Made by a program: the position numbers and the translations under genes. The notes beneath the pieces are model-generated. The model was given only the letters and a program-made list of their open reading frames with translations. It was not told where the DNA came from and did not search any database. Of a stretch of 64,000 nt of DNA, positions 1 through 11,587 are shown piece after piece. This stretch comes from Flaveria trinervia (taxonomy: Eukaryota; Streptophyta; Magnoliopsida; Asterales; Asteraceae): NCBI GenBank assembly GCA_025506515.1, contig CM046453.1, forward strand, positions 36,529,851 to 36,593,850, written 5' to 3'. The first letter of the stretch is position 1. Every line of letters starts with the position of its first letter.

Positions 1-1240
1 ATGACAGGGAACATACATCTCCTTTAACAATTTCAACATTATGATGGAGGTCATATCCAGTTTGGAGGTGAGACCGAAGGATATATTTCTGGCAGAGGGA
101 GTATATCCAATGGCATGTTAACTGTTGACAAAGTTAACTTTGTCAAACAACTTGAACACAATTGTTAAGTGTTTCTCAATTCTGTGATCAGAAACACCAA
201 ATGCTTTTCATAGAACATGAGTGCATTATCCTCAAACTAGGGATGACAATTCCTCCGGAATTGGTGCTTCTTAGATTTCCCAAGAAAGGGGATATGTACA
301 AGCTTGATATGAACAATGCTTCCCCAATGGGTGAAGTCTCATGCTTTCTTTCCAAAGCTGATAGTGATGAGTCAATAGTGTGGCATAAATGTATTTGTCA
401 TGTAAATTTTAAGACAATGAATAAATTGGCTAAAAATAACTTGGTACATGGTTTGCCTAAAAAGGAGTTTTTCTGCAAAGACAACTGTGTTGCATGCCTG
501 AAAGGGAACAACACAGGACATCTCATAAATCCAAATGTGTTAACTCCATCACTACTCCATTGCACTTATTGCACATGGATCTTTTTGGTCCCACAAGTAT
601 AATGAGCATTTGAAGGAAATCATATTGCCTTGTGATAGTTGATGATTTTACAAGATTCACATGGGTATTCTAATTAAGAACTAAAGATGAAACTGTTGAA
701 ACATTAAAATCTTTTGTTCTTAAAATAGAAAATCAAATTGATCACAAGGTTAAAATAATTAGAAGTGATCAAGGGACTGAGTTTAAGAACTTTGTTCTTG
801 ACTCATTCTGTAATTCAAAAGGGATTGCCAGACAATATAGTGCTCCCAGAACTCAACAAAACGGTGTTGCTGAGAGAAGGAATAGGACACTTATTGAGGC
901 TGCTCGAACTATGTTAGCTGATTCAAAGCTACCTCTAACATTCTGGGCAGAGGCAGTCAGCGCTGCATGCTATGTTCAGAATAGAGTTCTTGTAGTTAAG
1001 CCCCATGAAAAAACCCCTTATGAGCTATGAAACAAGAGGCCACCGTTCATTGGCTTTCTAAGGTCCTTTGGCAGCAGGTGTACCATACTTAACACAAAGG
1101 ACAATTTAGCAAAATTTGCTGAAAAGTCAGATGATGCTATCTTGTTGGATACTCTTCTAGTTCCAAAGCCTACAGAGTATACAACATTAAGAATCAAATA
1201 TTTAAGGAGTCATCCAATATAGTTGTTAATGAGCACACTC
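1..1240 (+). pseudogene. pol: Copia pol, GAG-pre-integrase and integrase part (element A)
   Basis: Residues around 381-509 give the integrase zinc-binding pattern H..H..C..C (WHKC, then CVACLKG). The catalytic core follows: first Asp in VDDF near 630-650, second Asp in RSDQGTEF near 757-790, and Glu in GVAERRNRT near 862-890, followed by the conserved AARTMLADSKLPLTFWAEAV stretch. The protein would insert the cDNA into nuclear DNA. The frame is broken: a stop after the VDDFTRFTWVF region (about 675), a TGA near 1027 and several frame changes. The segment continues into the linker before RT. The family assignment is firm; the gene is dead as read. Confidence 0.88.
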
Positions 1241-1691
1241 CTTGTGTTAGGGGGAATGGACCTGATCACATCTTTGATTTAGAATTGTTTCCAAACTATT
1301 CTAAACCATCTTGTGAGAATGTTTCAGTTGAATAGGTGCTCAAAAGGATGCTAATGCTGCTGCAAATGATCAACTGTTTGAGCTTCCCAGGCCTAAACCA
1401 AATTCTCCAAGTGCTGTAATACATCAAGCTTCCACTATTCATAGATCCAACAGTTTAACTATATTAAGGAATAGTGAAGCTTCAACAAGTGAGTCACCTA
1501 CTAAGCCTCAAAAATCATCAGGTGATCCACCATAACACCAGGCAGAAGGAGGTAGTATTTTGAAGGAACAGGCAAATGTTAATACTACTTCACAGCCAAC
1601 TAATGATGATGTTTCTCATTCATTCAATCACTCCTCATTGAATGACTTTGAAACAGCAGCTGGACAAAGTGTTCTAGTTCCTGAGTAGAAT

Positions 1692-3370
1692 ATGTCCAAC
1701 CTAGATCTATCTCTGCAACAGGAAGTGATTCCTCGTCTTAGGATTCACAACACTCATCCAACTGAGAACATCATAGGGAATGTCTCTGAGGGTGTGAAAA
1801 CAAAAGGACAGACTCATCAAGGGAATGTCTGCCTGTACTCATGCTTTTTATCTCAGATGGAACCCAAGAAGGTAGAAGATGCCTTAATGGATAGTAGCTG
1901 GATTGAATCGATGCAAGAGGAGCTGCTTCAATTCAAGAGACAGAAGGTATGGAACCTATGTCCGCTGCCATCTGGTCAAGTACCTATAGGCACCAAATGG
2001 GTTTTCAGAAACAAGAGAGATGATAGAGGCTTGATCATCAAGAATAAGGCAAGAAATATGGTTCAAGGATACACTCAAGAAGAAGGAATCGATTATACTG
2101 ATGTCTTCGCACCAGTTGCAAGACTTGAGGCACTAAGGATCTTCTTTGCTTATGCTGCATCCAAGGACTTCACAGTATACCAACTTGATGTCAAGTGTGG
2201 TTTTCTATACGGGGATATAGACAGGGAGGTCTATGTATGCCAACCTCCAGGATTTGAAGATCCACAGCACCCCAACTATGTGTGCAAATTGGATAAAGCT
2301 CTATATGGGCTGCACCAAGCACCTAGGCTGTGGTATGAGACTCTGTCTCAGTTTCTTCTGAAGAGTGGCTGTACTAGAGGTACCATTGACAAGAATCTCT
2401 TCATAGAAAGTCTGGAAAGGACATTTTTCTCATACAATTCTATGTCGATGACATCATATTTGGTTCCTCAAATGGCCAAATGTGCAAGGACTTTGAGAGC
2501 ATTATGAAGAAGAAGTTTGAGATGAGCTCCATGGGAAAAATGGACTTTTTCCTTGGGATTCAGGTAAAGCAACTGAAGGAATGGTTCTTCATTAATCAAT
2601 CTAAATATGTCTCTGACATCTTAGAAATATTTGAGATGAAGGATTGCAAGCCTGCCAAGACATCCATACCCAGAAACCATAATCTTTGTCCTGACCTTGA
2701 GGGGGAGGATACTGATCAACATCAATATAGGGCAATTATCGGTTCTCTGATGTATCTAACGGTAAGTAGACCTGATAACATGTTTGCTACTTGCATTTGT
2801 GCAAGATATCAGGCTGCTCCTAAGGTGTCTCACTTGGTTGCTATTAAGAGAATCCTCAGATACCTCAAAGGAGCACCTAAACTAGGTCTCTGGTATCCCA
2901 TAAACAATGATTTCAATCTTTATGGATACTCTGACAGTGACTATGGAGGCTGCAATATTGACAAGAAATCCACATCAGGAGGATGTCAATTTCTTGGTGG
3001 AAGGATCATCTCATGGCAATGCAAGAAACAATCCTGTGTCTCTACATCAACTGCTAAAGCTGAATACATTGCTGCTGCTAGCTGCTGTGCTCAACTGCTA
3101 TGGATTCAAAATCAGATGTTAGACTATGGATTCAACTTTATGAGTACTCCTATCCATATTGACAACAATAGTGCTATCTCCATTACTGAATATCCGGTGA
3201 AGCACTCTAAGACTAAGCACATTGACATCAGGTATCATTTCATTAGAGACATTCATGAGAAAAATCTAATCAAGTTAATCAATGTTGATTCAAATGAACA
3301 ATATGTTGATCTGTTTACCAAGCTTTTGATGAACAAAGGTTTAAGTATCTCAAAAAAGCTATTGGGATGA
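1692..3370 (+). pseudogene. pol: Copia pol, reverse transcriptase and RNase H part (element A)
   Basis: The RT begins with the conserved block in which a short motif (WIESMQEELLQF) precedes GTKWVFRNK, then ARLEALRIFFAYAA, QLDVKCGFLYGD and KLDKALYGLHQAPR. The YVDD catalytic box is present near 2440-2455 but in a different frame from the upstream part, so a frameshift sits just before the active site. RNase H follows in the second frame with SDSDYGGC, KKSTSGGCQFLGG, TAKAEYIAAA (normally AEAEY), SKTKHIDIRYHFIRD and the terminal DLFTK. Pol ends at about 3370. The DVKSAF motif reads DVKCGF, a degenerate form. It continues the integrase region upstream; ORF3 of the same element lies beyond element B. 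Confidence 0.88.
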
Positions 3371-3380
3371 TAAACATTGA

Positions 3381-3758
3381 CTAATCTGATCTCTTTTGAA
3401 AACCTTTTTAATATGTAATTCTTGTGTCAATACATTTAAGCCATGTTACAAGAAATTCTCTCTGAAATTTTCTAAGTATAAATTCCTTCCATAGAGAAAT
3501 TAACCTTCGAAAGACATTCTTATATCTTCCGAAGAAAAATTTCTCAAAGGATAACTTTCTTCTCGGAAGAATTTATGGTCTCGGAAGAAGCGATTGATTT
3601 CATGTCAGATCTACTTCCGAAACTTACAAATTCTCTATAAGGAAGCAACTCTAACCTTCAGAAGAAAAGATTTGGCTTCGGAAGTAAGAATTGCCTTCGG
3701 ATGATAAGTTACCTTCGGAAATGTTTTACACTCAGAAGAGAGATTTCACTGTGTAACG
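3381..3758 (+). repeat. Spacer between pol and ORF3 of element A, rich in CTTCGGAAG palindromes
   Basis: Non-coding. Between 3490 and 3745 about eight near-copies of the palindrome CTTCCGAAG / CTTCGGAAG occur at irregular 15-50 bp spacing. The same motif recurs in the 3' LTR of A (20375-20600) and the LTR of the related element I (61215-61385). The spacer is cut at 3758 by element B and resumes at 15877. Confidence 0.7.
3754..3758. repeat. Left target-site duplication of element B (TAACG)
   Basis: TAACG directly precedes the TG of B's 5' LTR. The identical five bases follow the 3' LTR at 15872-15876. Five-base duplications are normal for Copia integrase. Confidence 0.9.
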
Positions 3759-4438
3759 TGTTCGACCAAAAGAACCAATGAGCCTGATCAGAAAAACCTC
3801 TAAGTCCCACAGACATTGCAACAGCTGAAGAAGATCACAACAGCTGAAGACATCAGCTGATTACAAGGTCTGAAGACAAAGTCTGAAGACAAGATCTGAA
3901 GACTTCTACTGAAGACAAAGTCTGAAAGTAAAAGTCTGAAGAACAAAGACTGAAGACAAAGACTGAAGACCAAAGTGATCAGTAGTTGTCACAACAGCTA
4001 AAGTTATTAACTTCAGTAGTTATGATGGTTTCCTTTCAGTACTTGTAATTTACTTTTCAGTAGTTATAGTTTCAGTAGTTTTAGTTCAGTAGTTTTATGT
4101 TTTTGTACTTAGCATTCTCTAAGATGTAATAAGTAGTTGAGAACATTCTCAGTAGTTTGCATAGTTTTAGTAGTTTGTATAATTCTGTTAGATGTCACTA
4201 TCAAGTGACATCAGCAGACGTCACATTCCTATATAAGGAATGTTGACCTAGTTGTAATGTGTGACATTCAGCCACCACGAAAGCATATGAATGAAATATT
4301 CCTTTTGCAGAATTCTCTCTCTATAACCGTTTACTTTTCATTGAATATCAATTGTGTTCTTGCGAATTGTCTAATTCATTGTTCAAATTCCGTTGCAATC
4401 TACTCTAATTAATCAAACTTAGATCACTAATCCTAACA
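3759..4438 (+). repeat. 5' LTR of element B
   Basis: Starts TGTTCGACC (TGTTGGACC in the 3' copy) and ends CCTAACA. It contains many copies of CTGAAG and CAGTAGTT, a bZIP-like GACGTCAC at about 4218-4225, and a TATA box (CTATATAAGG, 4230-4239), so transcription should begin shortly downstream. It is followed by two bases and the primer site. Confidence 0.92.
4230..4239 (+). promoter_or_regulatory. TATA box of element B LTR promoter
   Basis: CTATATAAGG sits directly 3' of the segment GTGACATCAGCAGACGTCAC, which contains two TGAC half-sites of the type bound by plant TGA/bZIP factors. The block is retained in B's 3' LTR near 15640-15675 and in F's LTR near 54500-54535. Regulation by bZIP factors is inference. 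Confidence 0.6.
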
Positions 4439-4440
4439 AA

Positions 4441-4452
4441 TGGTATCAGAGC
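4441..4452 (+). other. Primer-binding site of element B (initiator tRNA-Met)
   Basis: TGGTATCAGAGC is complementary to the 3' end of plant initiator tRNA-Met, the usual primer for Copia minus-strand DNA. It lies two bases after the LTR. Confidence 0.92.
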
Positions 4453-4667
4453 AGGTTAATCATTGATCGATCTAACAATTGATCATTGAAATTGCTATTT
4501 CGATATCTAAGTTTGATTGAATTAGCATATTTGCAAGAATTGGTTATAGATCATTGAATTTCTGCTGCTTCGGTTATTTGCTTTGAGTTTTCTCTTGGTT
4601 CATATTGAGTTTACTGTGTTTTGCACTAAATCAGTTAAAACTTAATTGAATTTGGTTGAATCTGAGA

Positions 4668-5770
4668 ATGACTACTCCTTCTAATGACCCTCATAATACC
4701 GGTTCCTCAACCAAGCCTCCGATGCTGGTTAGGACTGAGTATAACATATGGCAACGAAGAATACTCCATCATCTATCTGTTAACAGTTCAGGTTGTTGGA
4801 CATCTATGGTACATGATCCACACAAGCCTATGGTGAACAATCCGGAAACCAACCAAATGGTTCTGAAGAAGAAGGAACAATACTCAGATGAGGATCAAAA
4901 ACTGTTTGAGATTGATGCTAAAGCGCATGGTATTCTGGCCATGGCTCTACCTAATGAAATCTATTCTGGGCTTATGCATCATGAAACTGCACATGACCTC
5001 TGGAATGCATTGAAGGAATAATTTGGTGGAACAGATGAGTCTTAGCAAACAATAAGAAATCTTTGCCCAACAATATGAGACATTCTCTTATAGGAAGGGT
5101 GAGTCACTGACTCAACAGTTTGAGCGTTTTTCCTGTTTGATCTCTGAGTTGAAAATGGTCAAACATGAATACACTAATAACCAGATGAACAACAATTCCT
5201 CAGATCACTGCCTGAGAGATGGGACACATATACCATTGTCCTACGCTCCAGTGCAAATCTGGATAGCCTATCTCTCACCCAACTCCATGGGAAACTGCTT
5301 ACATTTGAAAGAGAGATAGAGCAGAAAAGGAAACTGGCATCATCAAGAAAGCTCACTGATGACTTTGTACCAGGGAACACTGCCTTGGTGGTCATGAGTC
5401 AGAATATGCTGCATTAGAAAGCAATTATGATGAGCATATAGATTTCTCTTCAAACAGTTCTGATCATGCATATGTTAGTGTTGATAGTCAGTCAGGCTGT
5501 AATAGCAACAATTTGTGCTTCATTATGGATGATTTGAAAGGTATTGCTGATGATGACTTAGAAGAGATGGATATTCTAAGCCAAATGGCCTTGATTAATA
5601 TCAGATCTCAAAAGTTCTACAAGAGAACTAGTAGGAAATTTCCAGGACTCTCTGGCAAAACTAAAGTTGGTTTTGACAAGAGTAAGTTGAGGTGTCACAA
5701 ATGCCACAGGCTTGGACACTTGCAAGAGAGTGTAGATCATCTGGATCTAACTCCTCTGCACTCTTTGTGA
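4668..5770 (+). pseudogene. gag: Copia gag, N-terminal part with first zinc knuckle (element B)
   Basis: The start is the ATG at 4668 (MTTPSNDPH), because the homologous gag of E2 begins at the equivalent ATG (34152). The protein is the nucleocapsid precursor. The N-terminal domain has the plant Copia pattern with YNIWQRR and AMALPNEIYSGL. It is interrupted by a TAA at 5019-5021 where the E2 copy has CAA, a C-to-T change, then by further frameshifts. The first zinc knuckle begins at 5693 (CHKCHRLGH) but the frame slips before its last cysteine. A coiled coil and a second knuckle follow in other frames. Confidence 0.85.
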
Positions 5771-5870
5771 CTTTTCCAAGCAATAGTCCACAAAACAGAG
5801 GGCAACATCCTGCTACTTCTGGTCATCACTCACAACCTATATCTCCTGCATATTTTGTCCCAAGGGTCCA

Positions 5871-7574
5871 ATGCCATATCCATATCCCTGCTATTACATG
5901 CCACAGCCAAATCAAGTTCAAGTTCCTATTTCACAACAACCTCAAGCCTTACCTGAGCCTCTACCATCTCAATCATCTCAATCACAACCTCATCACAGCT
6001 TCTTCACCCCTGGTGTTGTTGACTGGATCAGTTTACCAGATGATCTCTCTGGTAATGAGCAATTATTTGCTGGTGATGGTCAACATGGTGGTGACCATCC
6101 TTTTGGGAATCTTGCTCTCATGGCCCTGGAATCTACTGAGAGTTCATGCTACAATGCATCTTCTTCACAGGTAACCCAGGTATCCTCTGAGGCTAAGGCC
6201 AAGCTATGTTCTGAATCTTGCATAGCTGCATTTATCTGTATTAGAGAGGCAAATGTAGCTTTAATAAATCAAAATCTTGAGCTTGAGCAAACCCTTTCCA
6301 AAAGAAAAGCTGAGTATGAGTCTGTCCTTAAAGATAAAGATGATGAGATTTATAAGCTTAAATGCCAATTAAATGATGAAAAGGCTAAGCTAGAGGTCAT
6401 TCTTGAGAACCACAGAGAACTCAAAGAAAAACTAGCAGTTACCCAAGTGGAGTGTGACCGCTAGGTATCATCCTACAAGGGATTTGAAATGCTGCTCAGC
6501 AAGCAATCTGCTTCAAATGTGAAGTTTGGAATAGGTTACAATCACATTGCACCACCTACAGATTTTACTCCAAAATCAATAGTAAAACCTGAAGGTGAAA
6601 GTAATTTCCAAACCACATCATCATGTGTATCATCCTCAAGTGATCTCCCAAGATCAGAAGATGAAATCAGTGTTAATACCTCAGCAAATCAATTGCCTGA
6701 TGGGTTAACTACTGTTAAGCACATGAAGCTGAGTAATTCAGATGTTGTCCCTCAAAGTACCTCAAGTACTGAAGGGCAAGTCACAACATCTGAAAAGCAT
6801 TTCAAATCAGCTAAAATAAAAGGATTAACAACTGCTGATGAATCTATCATACGGTCTTTCAGGACGGATAGAGAACAGCTAAAGAACAAGTCTTCAGTTG
6901 TTACAGATCCTTCAGTACTAAACAAATACTGAAAGGAGGAAAGTACTGAAGATCACACCTTTAGTAGTTTCCACATCAGTAGTTGATCAATCCAAGATGA
7001 AGAATAAGCCATGTGAAATATGTGGTAAATTCAATCATCTTTCTGATGAATGTTGGTACAAGAAGGGTTCCAAACTCAACAGAGATAAGCTCATTAAATT
7101 CCAGATGGATGAAATGAAAAATAAGTTTGAGACTAAGTTTGTACCACAGTCATCCCATTATGATAAACCCAAGACTTCATCCAAATCCAAAAAGAAGGAT
7201 AGGGTTTATCATAAAACAGCTGATAGTGTTTCTCATGATAAACATCAGACTAAGTCTGTGATTTTCAAGGAGGAAATGGTGGGCCACAGGAACTCATCAA
7301 AAACAATACTGATATGTCACAAGAGCTGAAAGCTTTAGCTACAAATCCGACACAACTTGTTATGATGGTTCAGCATTTGTTGGGGAGAGTTAACCAACTA
7401 GATGCACCTGTGATCAAATCACTGAAAAGGCATTCCAAGCCCAAATCCAAGGAATCCATTTCAGCATCATCTCCATCTTCATCAACTGTTAATCATGAGA
7501 AACAAGTTGTGGTTAAATCTGTTGATGAAAACAGACCCAAAACCAAAAAGGTTTGGGTCTCAAAACCTAACTAG
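5871..7574 (+). pseudogene. gag: Copia gag, C-terminal part: coiled coil and second zinc knuckle (element B)
   Basis: Three open pieces in changing frames continue gag. The first has a Pro/Gln/Ser-rich stretch followed by a coiled coil rich in Glu, Lys and Leu (roughly 6240-6460). The second is Ser/Thr-rich. The third carries a good CX2CX4HX4C knuckle at about 7012-7055 (CEICGKFNHLSDEC) and basic tails. The gag reading frame ends in TAG at 7572-7574 after a VWVSKPN motif, just before protease. This long gag, with two knuckles far apart, is larger than the compact gag of simple Copia elements. Confidence 0.78.
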
Positions 7575-7587
7575 TTCTTTATGATAA

Positions 7588-7680
7588 ATGCAGGGTTCTT
7601 CAGCATGCCAAAGGAGCATCTGGTATGTAGACAGTGGAAGATCTATGCATATGACTGGAAGCAATTCTCTTCTTAATGAC
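7588..7680 (+). pseudogene. pol: Copia protease active-site region (element B)
   Basis: An aspartic protease motif WYVDSGRSMHMTG is read from 7621, with catalytic Asp-Ser-Gly at 7630-7638. The frame is open from an ATG at 7588 that lies inside an AATGCAG sequence resembling a splice acceptor, 13 bases after the gag stop. The enzyme would cleave the Gag-Pol polyprotein in the particle. The frame then breaks. Confidence 0.8.
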
Positions 7681-8800
7681 TACTCTCAAGGAAAGAAGGG
7701 ATGTTGTTTCATTTGGAAATGATGCTAAGGGTTACATCATTGGGAAAGGATATGTGTATAATGGAGATATCAGATTTGATGATGTTAACCATGTGGAGAA
7801 TCTAAGTATAATCTACCGAGTGTCAGTCAGATGTGTGATAAAGGGAATGTTGCACTTTTCACAAGCCAGAACTACAGGATTCTGTCTTCCCAGGTTCTGA
7901 GGCTGATTGACAAGTATGGATGAACATACTCTCCTGAAGGCCAACAGGATTGGAAGAGTATAGCCTGGATTTGTCAAAGAAGATTGATTTGAAGGGTCAT
8001 CCTTGCCTGTTCTCCAAAGCCTCTCCTGAGGAATCTAAAATGTGGCACAGAAGGCTGGGTCATGTAAATCTCAAAAACATGAATCAGCTGATCCACAATA
8101 GTTTAGTAAGAGGTCTACCAATAAAGGAGTTCCACTGTGATGAAACCTGCACTGCTTGTTTGAAAGGAAAACAACACAAAGTCTCATTCCTCCTATTGAC
8201 GAACCTAAGTCCACTGCTGCTTGCAGTTACTGCACATGGATCTATTGGTCCTGTGAGAGTGATGAGCATGGCAAAGAAGAAATACTGTCTGGTAATTGTG
8301 ATGATTACTCCAGATTTGTATGGACTTTCTTCTTGCATTCAAAGGATGAGGTTGCTCAGAAGATTATAAACTTTATGTTGTATGTTGAGAAGCAGTATTC
8401 CCTATCAGTCAAGTGTATAAGGAGTGATAATGGAACTGAATTCAGAAACCATACACTTGATGATTTTTATCTATCAAAGGGAAATAAGAGGCAGTTTAGC
8501 ATTACAAGGACTCCAGAACAAAATGGAGTAGTGGAGAGAAAGAAGGACCCTAATTGAAGCTGCAAGGTCTATGTTGGCTGACTCTGGTTTGCCATTGACC
8601 TTTTGGGCTGAAGCTGTCAACACAGCTTGCTATGTGCAGAATAGAGTATTAGTAAATCAGAGGTTGATGAAGACTCCATATGAAGTTCTACATCATTTGG
8701 CTCCTCTATTTCATTCTTCAAAGCCTTTGGGTGTCCTTTTTTTATTCTCAACACAAAGGATCAACTCCACAAATTTGATCCTAAGGTGGATGTAGGGCAT
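7676..8800 (+). pseudogene. pol: Copia GAG-pre-integrase and integrase (element B)
   Basis: After a short stretch resembling the GAG-pre-integrase region (7676-7900), a zinc-binding domain MWHRRLGH...CTACLKGKQH lies at about 8038-8180. The core has the first Asp in DDYSRF (about 8300), the second in RSDNGTEF (about 8422-8440) and the Glu in GVVERK (about 8525-8545). ADSGLPLTFWAEAVNTACY follows in another frame. At least three frame changes and one stop interrupt it. The catalytic residues are all still visible. Confidence 0.85.
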
Positions 8801-9170
8801 TTTGTAGGTTATTCATCCACAAGGCTTACAGAGTCTTCAACTGCAGAACAAAGATAGTTGAAGAAACCTTGCATGTGAAATTAAATGAATCTCTAAGGAT
8901 AAAATTCCACAAAACCCTGTGGAGCTGTTTGATCTGGACATACTGCAATATGTCCTTATCAACCTCAGCTGTTGTAGATCATGTGGATAAATCATCTTCT
9001 GCAGCAAGTCTTCCACCTGGTTGTACTGAAGATGATGATGATATCAGTACTCACCTTTTCAAGTTTAGTGATCAACTGCCTGAGTCTGCTAAACTTGATG
9101 TTCCTGTAGCTTCTGCAGCTCCATCCACAACAAATGCTGATGAGATTTTGACTCCTCTACATCATTTGAC

Positions 9171-10220
9171 TTGCCATCTCATACTTGGTTTCAAGAGTCT
9201 GGATCAACATCTGTTGCTGCTGAACCGGCTACAAACACTTGCACTGATATTATAGTGTACCAAGAGCTGAAGAATCACCCCATGTCTCAAATCATTGGTG
9301 ATATCAATGCTGGTGTCTCAACCAGAAGTCAATTGTCCAACTTCTGCTTTTATGCTCTCTTCATCAGTCAGCTAGAGCCAAAGAACTATCATGTTGCTTT
9401 GAGAGACAATGGATGGGTTGAAGCCATGCAGCTTGAGCTACTTCAGTTTAAAAAGCAGCAAGTGTGGGAACTGGTTCCTCTACCCCTAGGTAAGTGTGCA
9501 ATAGGCACAAAATGGGTGTTTAGGAATAAAACTGATGAAAATGGGCTTATTGTCAAGAACAAGGCTAGACTGGTTGTACAAGGGTTTTCACAAGAAGGTA
9601 TTGATTATGATGAAACCTTTGCCCCTGTAGCCAGACTAGAGGCCATTAGATTGTTCTTAGCCTATGCTGCATTCCACAATCTTAAAGTATTTCAAATGGA
9701 TGTCAAAAGTGCATTTTTATATGGTAAAATAAAAGAAGAGGTTTATGTGTGTCAACCACCAGGTTTTGAGGACAATAAACATCCTGATTGGGTGTATAAA
9801 CTTGATAAGGCTCTTTATGGGTTGAAGCAAGCTCCTAGAGCCTGGTATGAAATACTTTCAAATTTTCTTCTTAAAAATAATTTCACTAGAGGCTCCATAA
9901 ATAAAACTTTGTTTATTAAGAAAGTGGATCGGCATAAGCTACTTGTTCAAATTTATGTTGATGATATTATTTTTGCATCCTCTGATCCCCAGTTGTGTGA
10001 TGATTTTACAAGTTTAATGAAAAAGAAGTTTGAAATGAGTGCAATGGGAGAATTACAGTTCTTTCTAGGCTTGCAAATCAAACAAAAGGCTGATGGAACC
10101 TTCATTCATCAGTCAAAATATACAAAAGATCTTTTGAATAAGTTTGATTTACAAAATTGTAAGCCCTGTTCTACTCCCATGTGCAACACCACACAACTAG
10201 ATGCAGATCACAAAAGGTAA
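9171..10220 (+). CDS. pol: Copia reverse transcriptase, long open stretch (element B)
   Basis: This 349-codon open frame is the longest in the window. Landmarks in order: GWVEAMQLELLQFK, GTKWVFRNKTDENG, KARLVVQGFSQEGIDYDETFAPVARLEAIR, QMDVKSAFLYGK, YKLDKALYGLKQAPRAWYE, the catalytic YVDD at 9954-9965, and FFLGLQIKQ. All catalytic aspartates (DVKSAF and YVDD) are present. The ATG is not a real start: in the intact element it would be internal to Gag-Pol. It runs out of frame just before RNase H, which overlaps from 10201. No single-polyprotein route to it remains because the upstream parts are broken. Confidence 0.9.
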   Translation: MPSHTWFQESGSTSVAAEPATNTCTDIIVYQELKNHPMSQIIGDINAGVSTRSQLSNFCFYALFISQLEPKNYHVALRDNGWVEAMQLELLQFKKQQVWELVPLPLGKCAIGTKWVFRNKTDENGLIVKNKARLVVQGFSQEGIDYDETFAPVARLEAIRLFLAYAAFHNLKVFQMDVKSAFLYGKIKEEVYVCQPPGFEDNKHPDWVYKLDKALYGLKQAPRAWYEILSNFLLKNNFTRGSINKTLFIKKVDRHKLLVQIYVDDIIFASSDPQLCDDFTSLMKKKFEMSAMGELQFFLGLQIKQKADGTFIHQSKYTKDLLNKFDLQNCKPCSTPMCNTTQLDADHKR

Positions 10221-10894
10221 AGCTGTTGATGAAACACTTTACAGATGTATGATTGGGTCCTTGATGTATTTAACAGCTTCTAGACCAGATACCATGTTTG
10301 CAACTTGTGTTTGTGCTAGATTTCAGGCTGCTCCTAAAGAGTCTCATTTGATTGTAGTCAAAAGGATCTTTAGATATCTACAAGGTACACAAACTCTAGG
10401 TCTTTGGTATTCCACTCGACACTCTTGCAAATTAGTTGCTTTTTTTGATAGTGACTATGCAGGTGTAAGTTAACCAGAAAGTCAACTTCTGGTGGATGTC
10501 ATTCCTAGGCAACTGTTTGATTTTTTGTAGAGTAAGAAACAAACATCTGTTGCTAATCCACTGCTGAAGCAGAGTACATTGCTGCTGCAAGTTGTACATC
10601 TCAGGTACTCTGGCTTCAGAACCAATTATGGATTATGGCATTACAGAGACTAAGACTCCATTATTAATGGATAGTGCTTCAGCTCTGTGCGTTGTCAAGA
10701 ATCCAGTCCAGCACTCTAGGACCAAACATATAGAGATCAGACACCATTTTATTAGGGATTGTTTTGAAAAAGGTCTGATTGATCCAAAGTTTGTGCCTAG
10801 TGCTGATGAGCTTGCAGATATATTTACTAAGCCTTTGGATAGTTCAACTTTCCAAAACCTTGTGTTAAGGCTTGGTATGCTGCAGCTAGAATAA
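10201..10894 (+). pseudogene. pol: Copia RNase H, end of pol (element B)
   Basis: Contains IGSLMYLTASRPD, LVAFFDSDYAG, a frameshift near 10465, then KKQTSVANP/AEAEYIAAASCTSQVLW in other frames, LLMDSASALCVVKNP, RTKHIEIRHHFIRDCFEKG and the terminal ADIFTKPLD. Ends at the TAA 10892-10894. RNase H removes the RNA template during cDNA synthesis. The corresponding region is the only part of pol retained in the deleted element E2. Confidence 0.87.
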
Positions 10895-11587
10895 GTGACA
10901 ATTACTGATGATCTCAGTAAACAAGTACTGATGATCATTAGTAACCATGTCACAAATAAGTACTGATTCTGTTAAAAGAAACTGATGCAGTTACAACTAC
11001 TGATGTAGTTATAACTACTGATGTCAGTAAAAACAGATAAGTACTAATGTCCTATGAAACAACTGAAAACAGCTAAAAACTCTAATGAGTAAGTGTTAAG
11101 GACAGTATGAAACAGCTGAAAAGCTAAGAATTGATGAAAACTACTGATGAGAATTTTCACTTCAGTCGTTTCCACAAACTGCTATTTCACCCTAAACAGC
11201 TGATGACAAAACCATGTCTTCAGTAGTTTCACAACTACTGATGACTAACACCAAGTCCTCATTTGTTTACAACAGCTGATGACGAAACCAAAGTCTTCAA
11301 TAGTTTCACAACTACTGATGACTAACACCAAGTCCTCAGTTGTTTACAACAGTTGATGACAAAACCTAGGTCTTCAGTAGTTTCATAACTACTGATGACT
11401 AAAACCAAGTCTCAGTTGTTTTCAAACGTCTGATAGTTAAAACCAAGTCTTCAGTTGTTTTCATAACAACTGATGACAACACCAACACTTTTAGTCGTTT
11501 TCTTTTCAGCCTTTTCTTAACCTATAAATACCTGCACTTATAGCCAAACGTTTCATTAGCCGTTTTCAATTCTTTTCTCTCTCAACA
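10895..11587 (+). repeat. Spacer between pol and ORF3 of element B, repeats of AACTACTGATGA type
   Basis: Non-coding. It is packed with short degenerate units: AACTACTGATGA and its inverse CTTCAGTAGTT, plus AACAGCTGA and CAAGTCTTCAG. Between 11200 and 11480 a larger unit of about 65 bp (TTCATAACTACTGATGACT with accompanying CCAAGTC) repeats four times imperfectly. The same words occur in the LTRs. The last 60 bases resemble a 5' UTR: a TATAAATA at about 11523, then a CT-rich leader up to the ATG at 11588. A subgenomic promoter for ORF3 is therefore possible. Confidence 0.65.
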
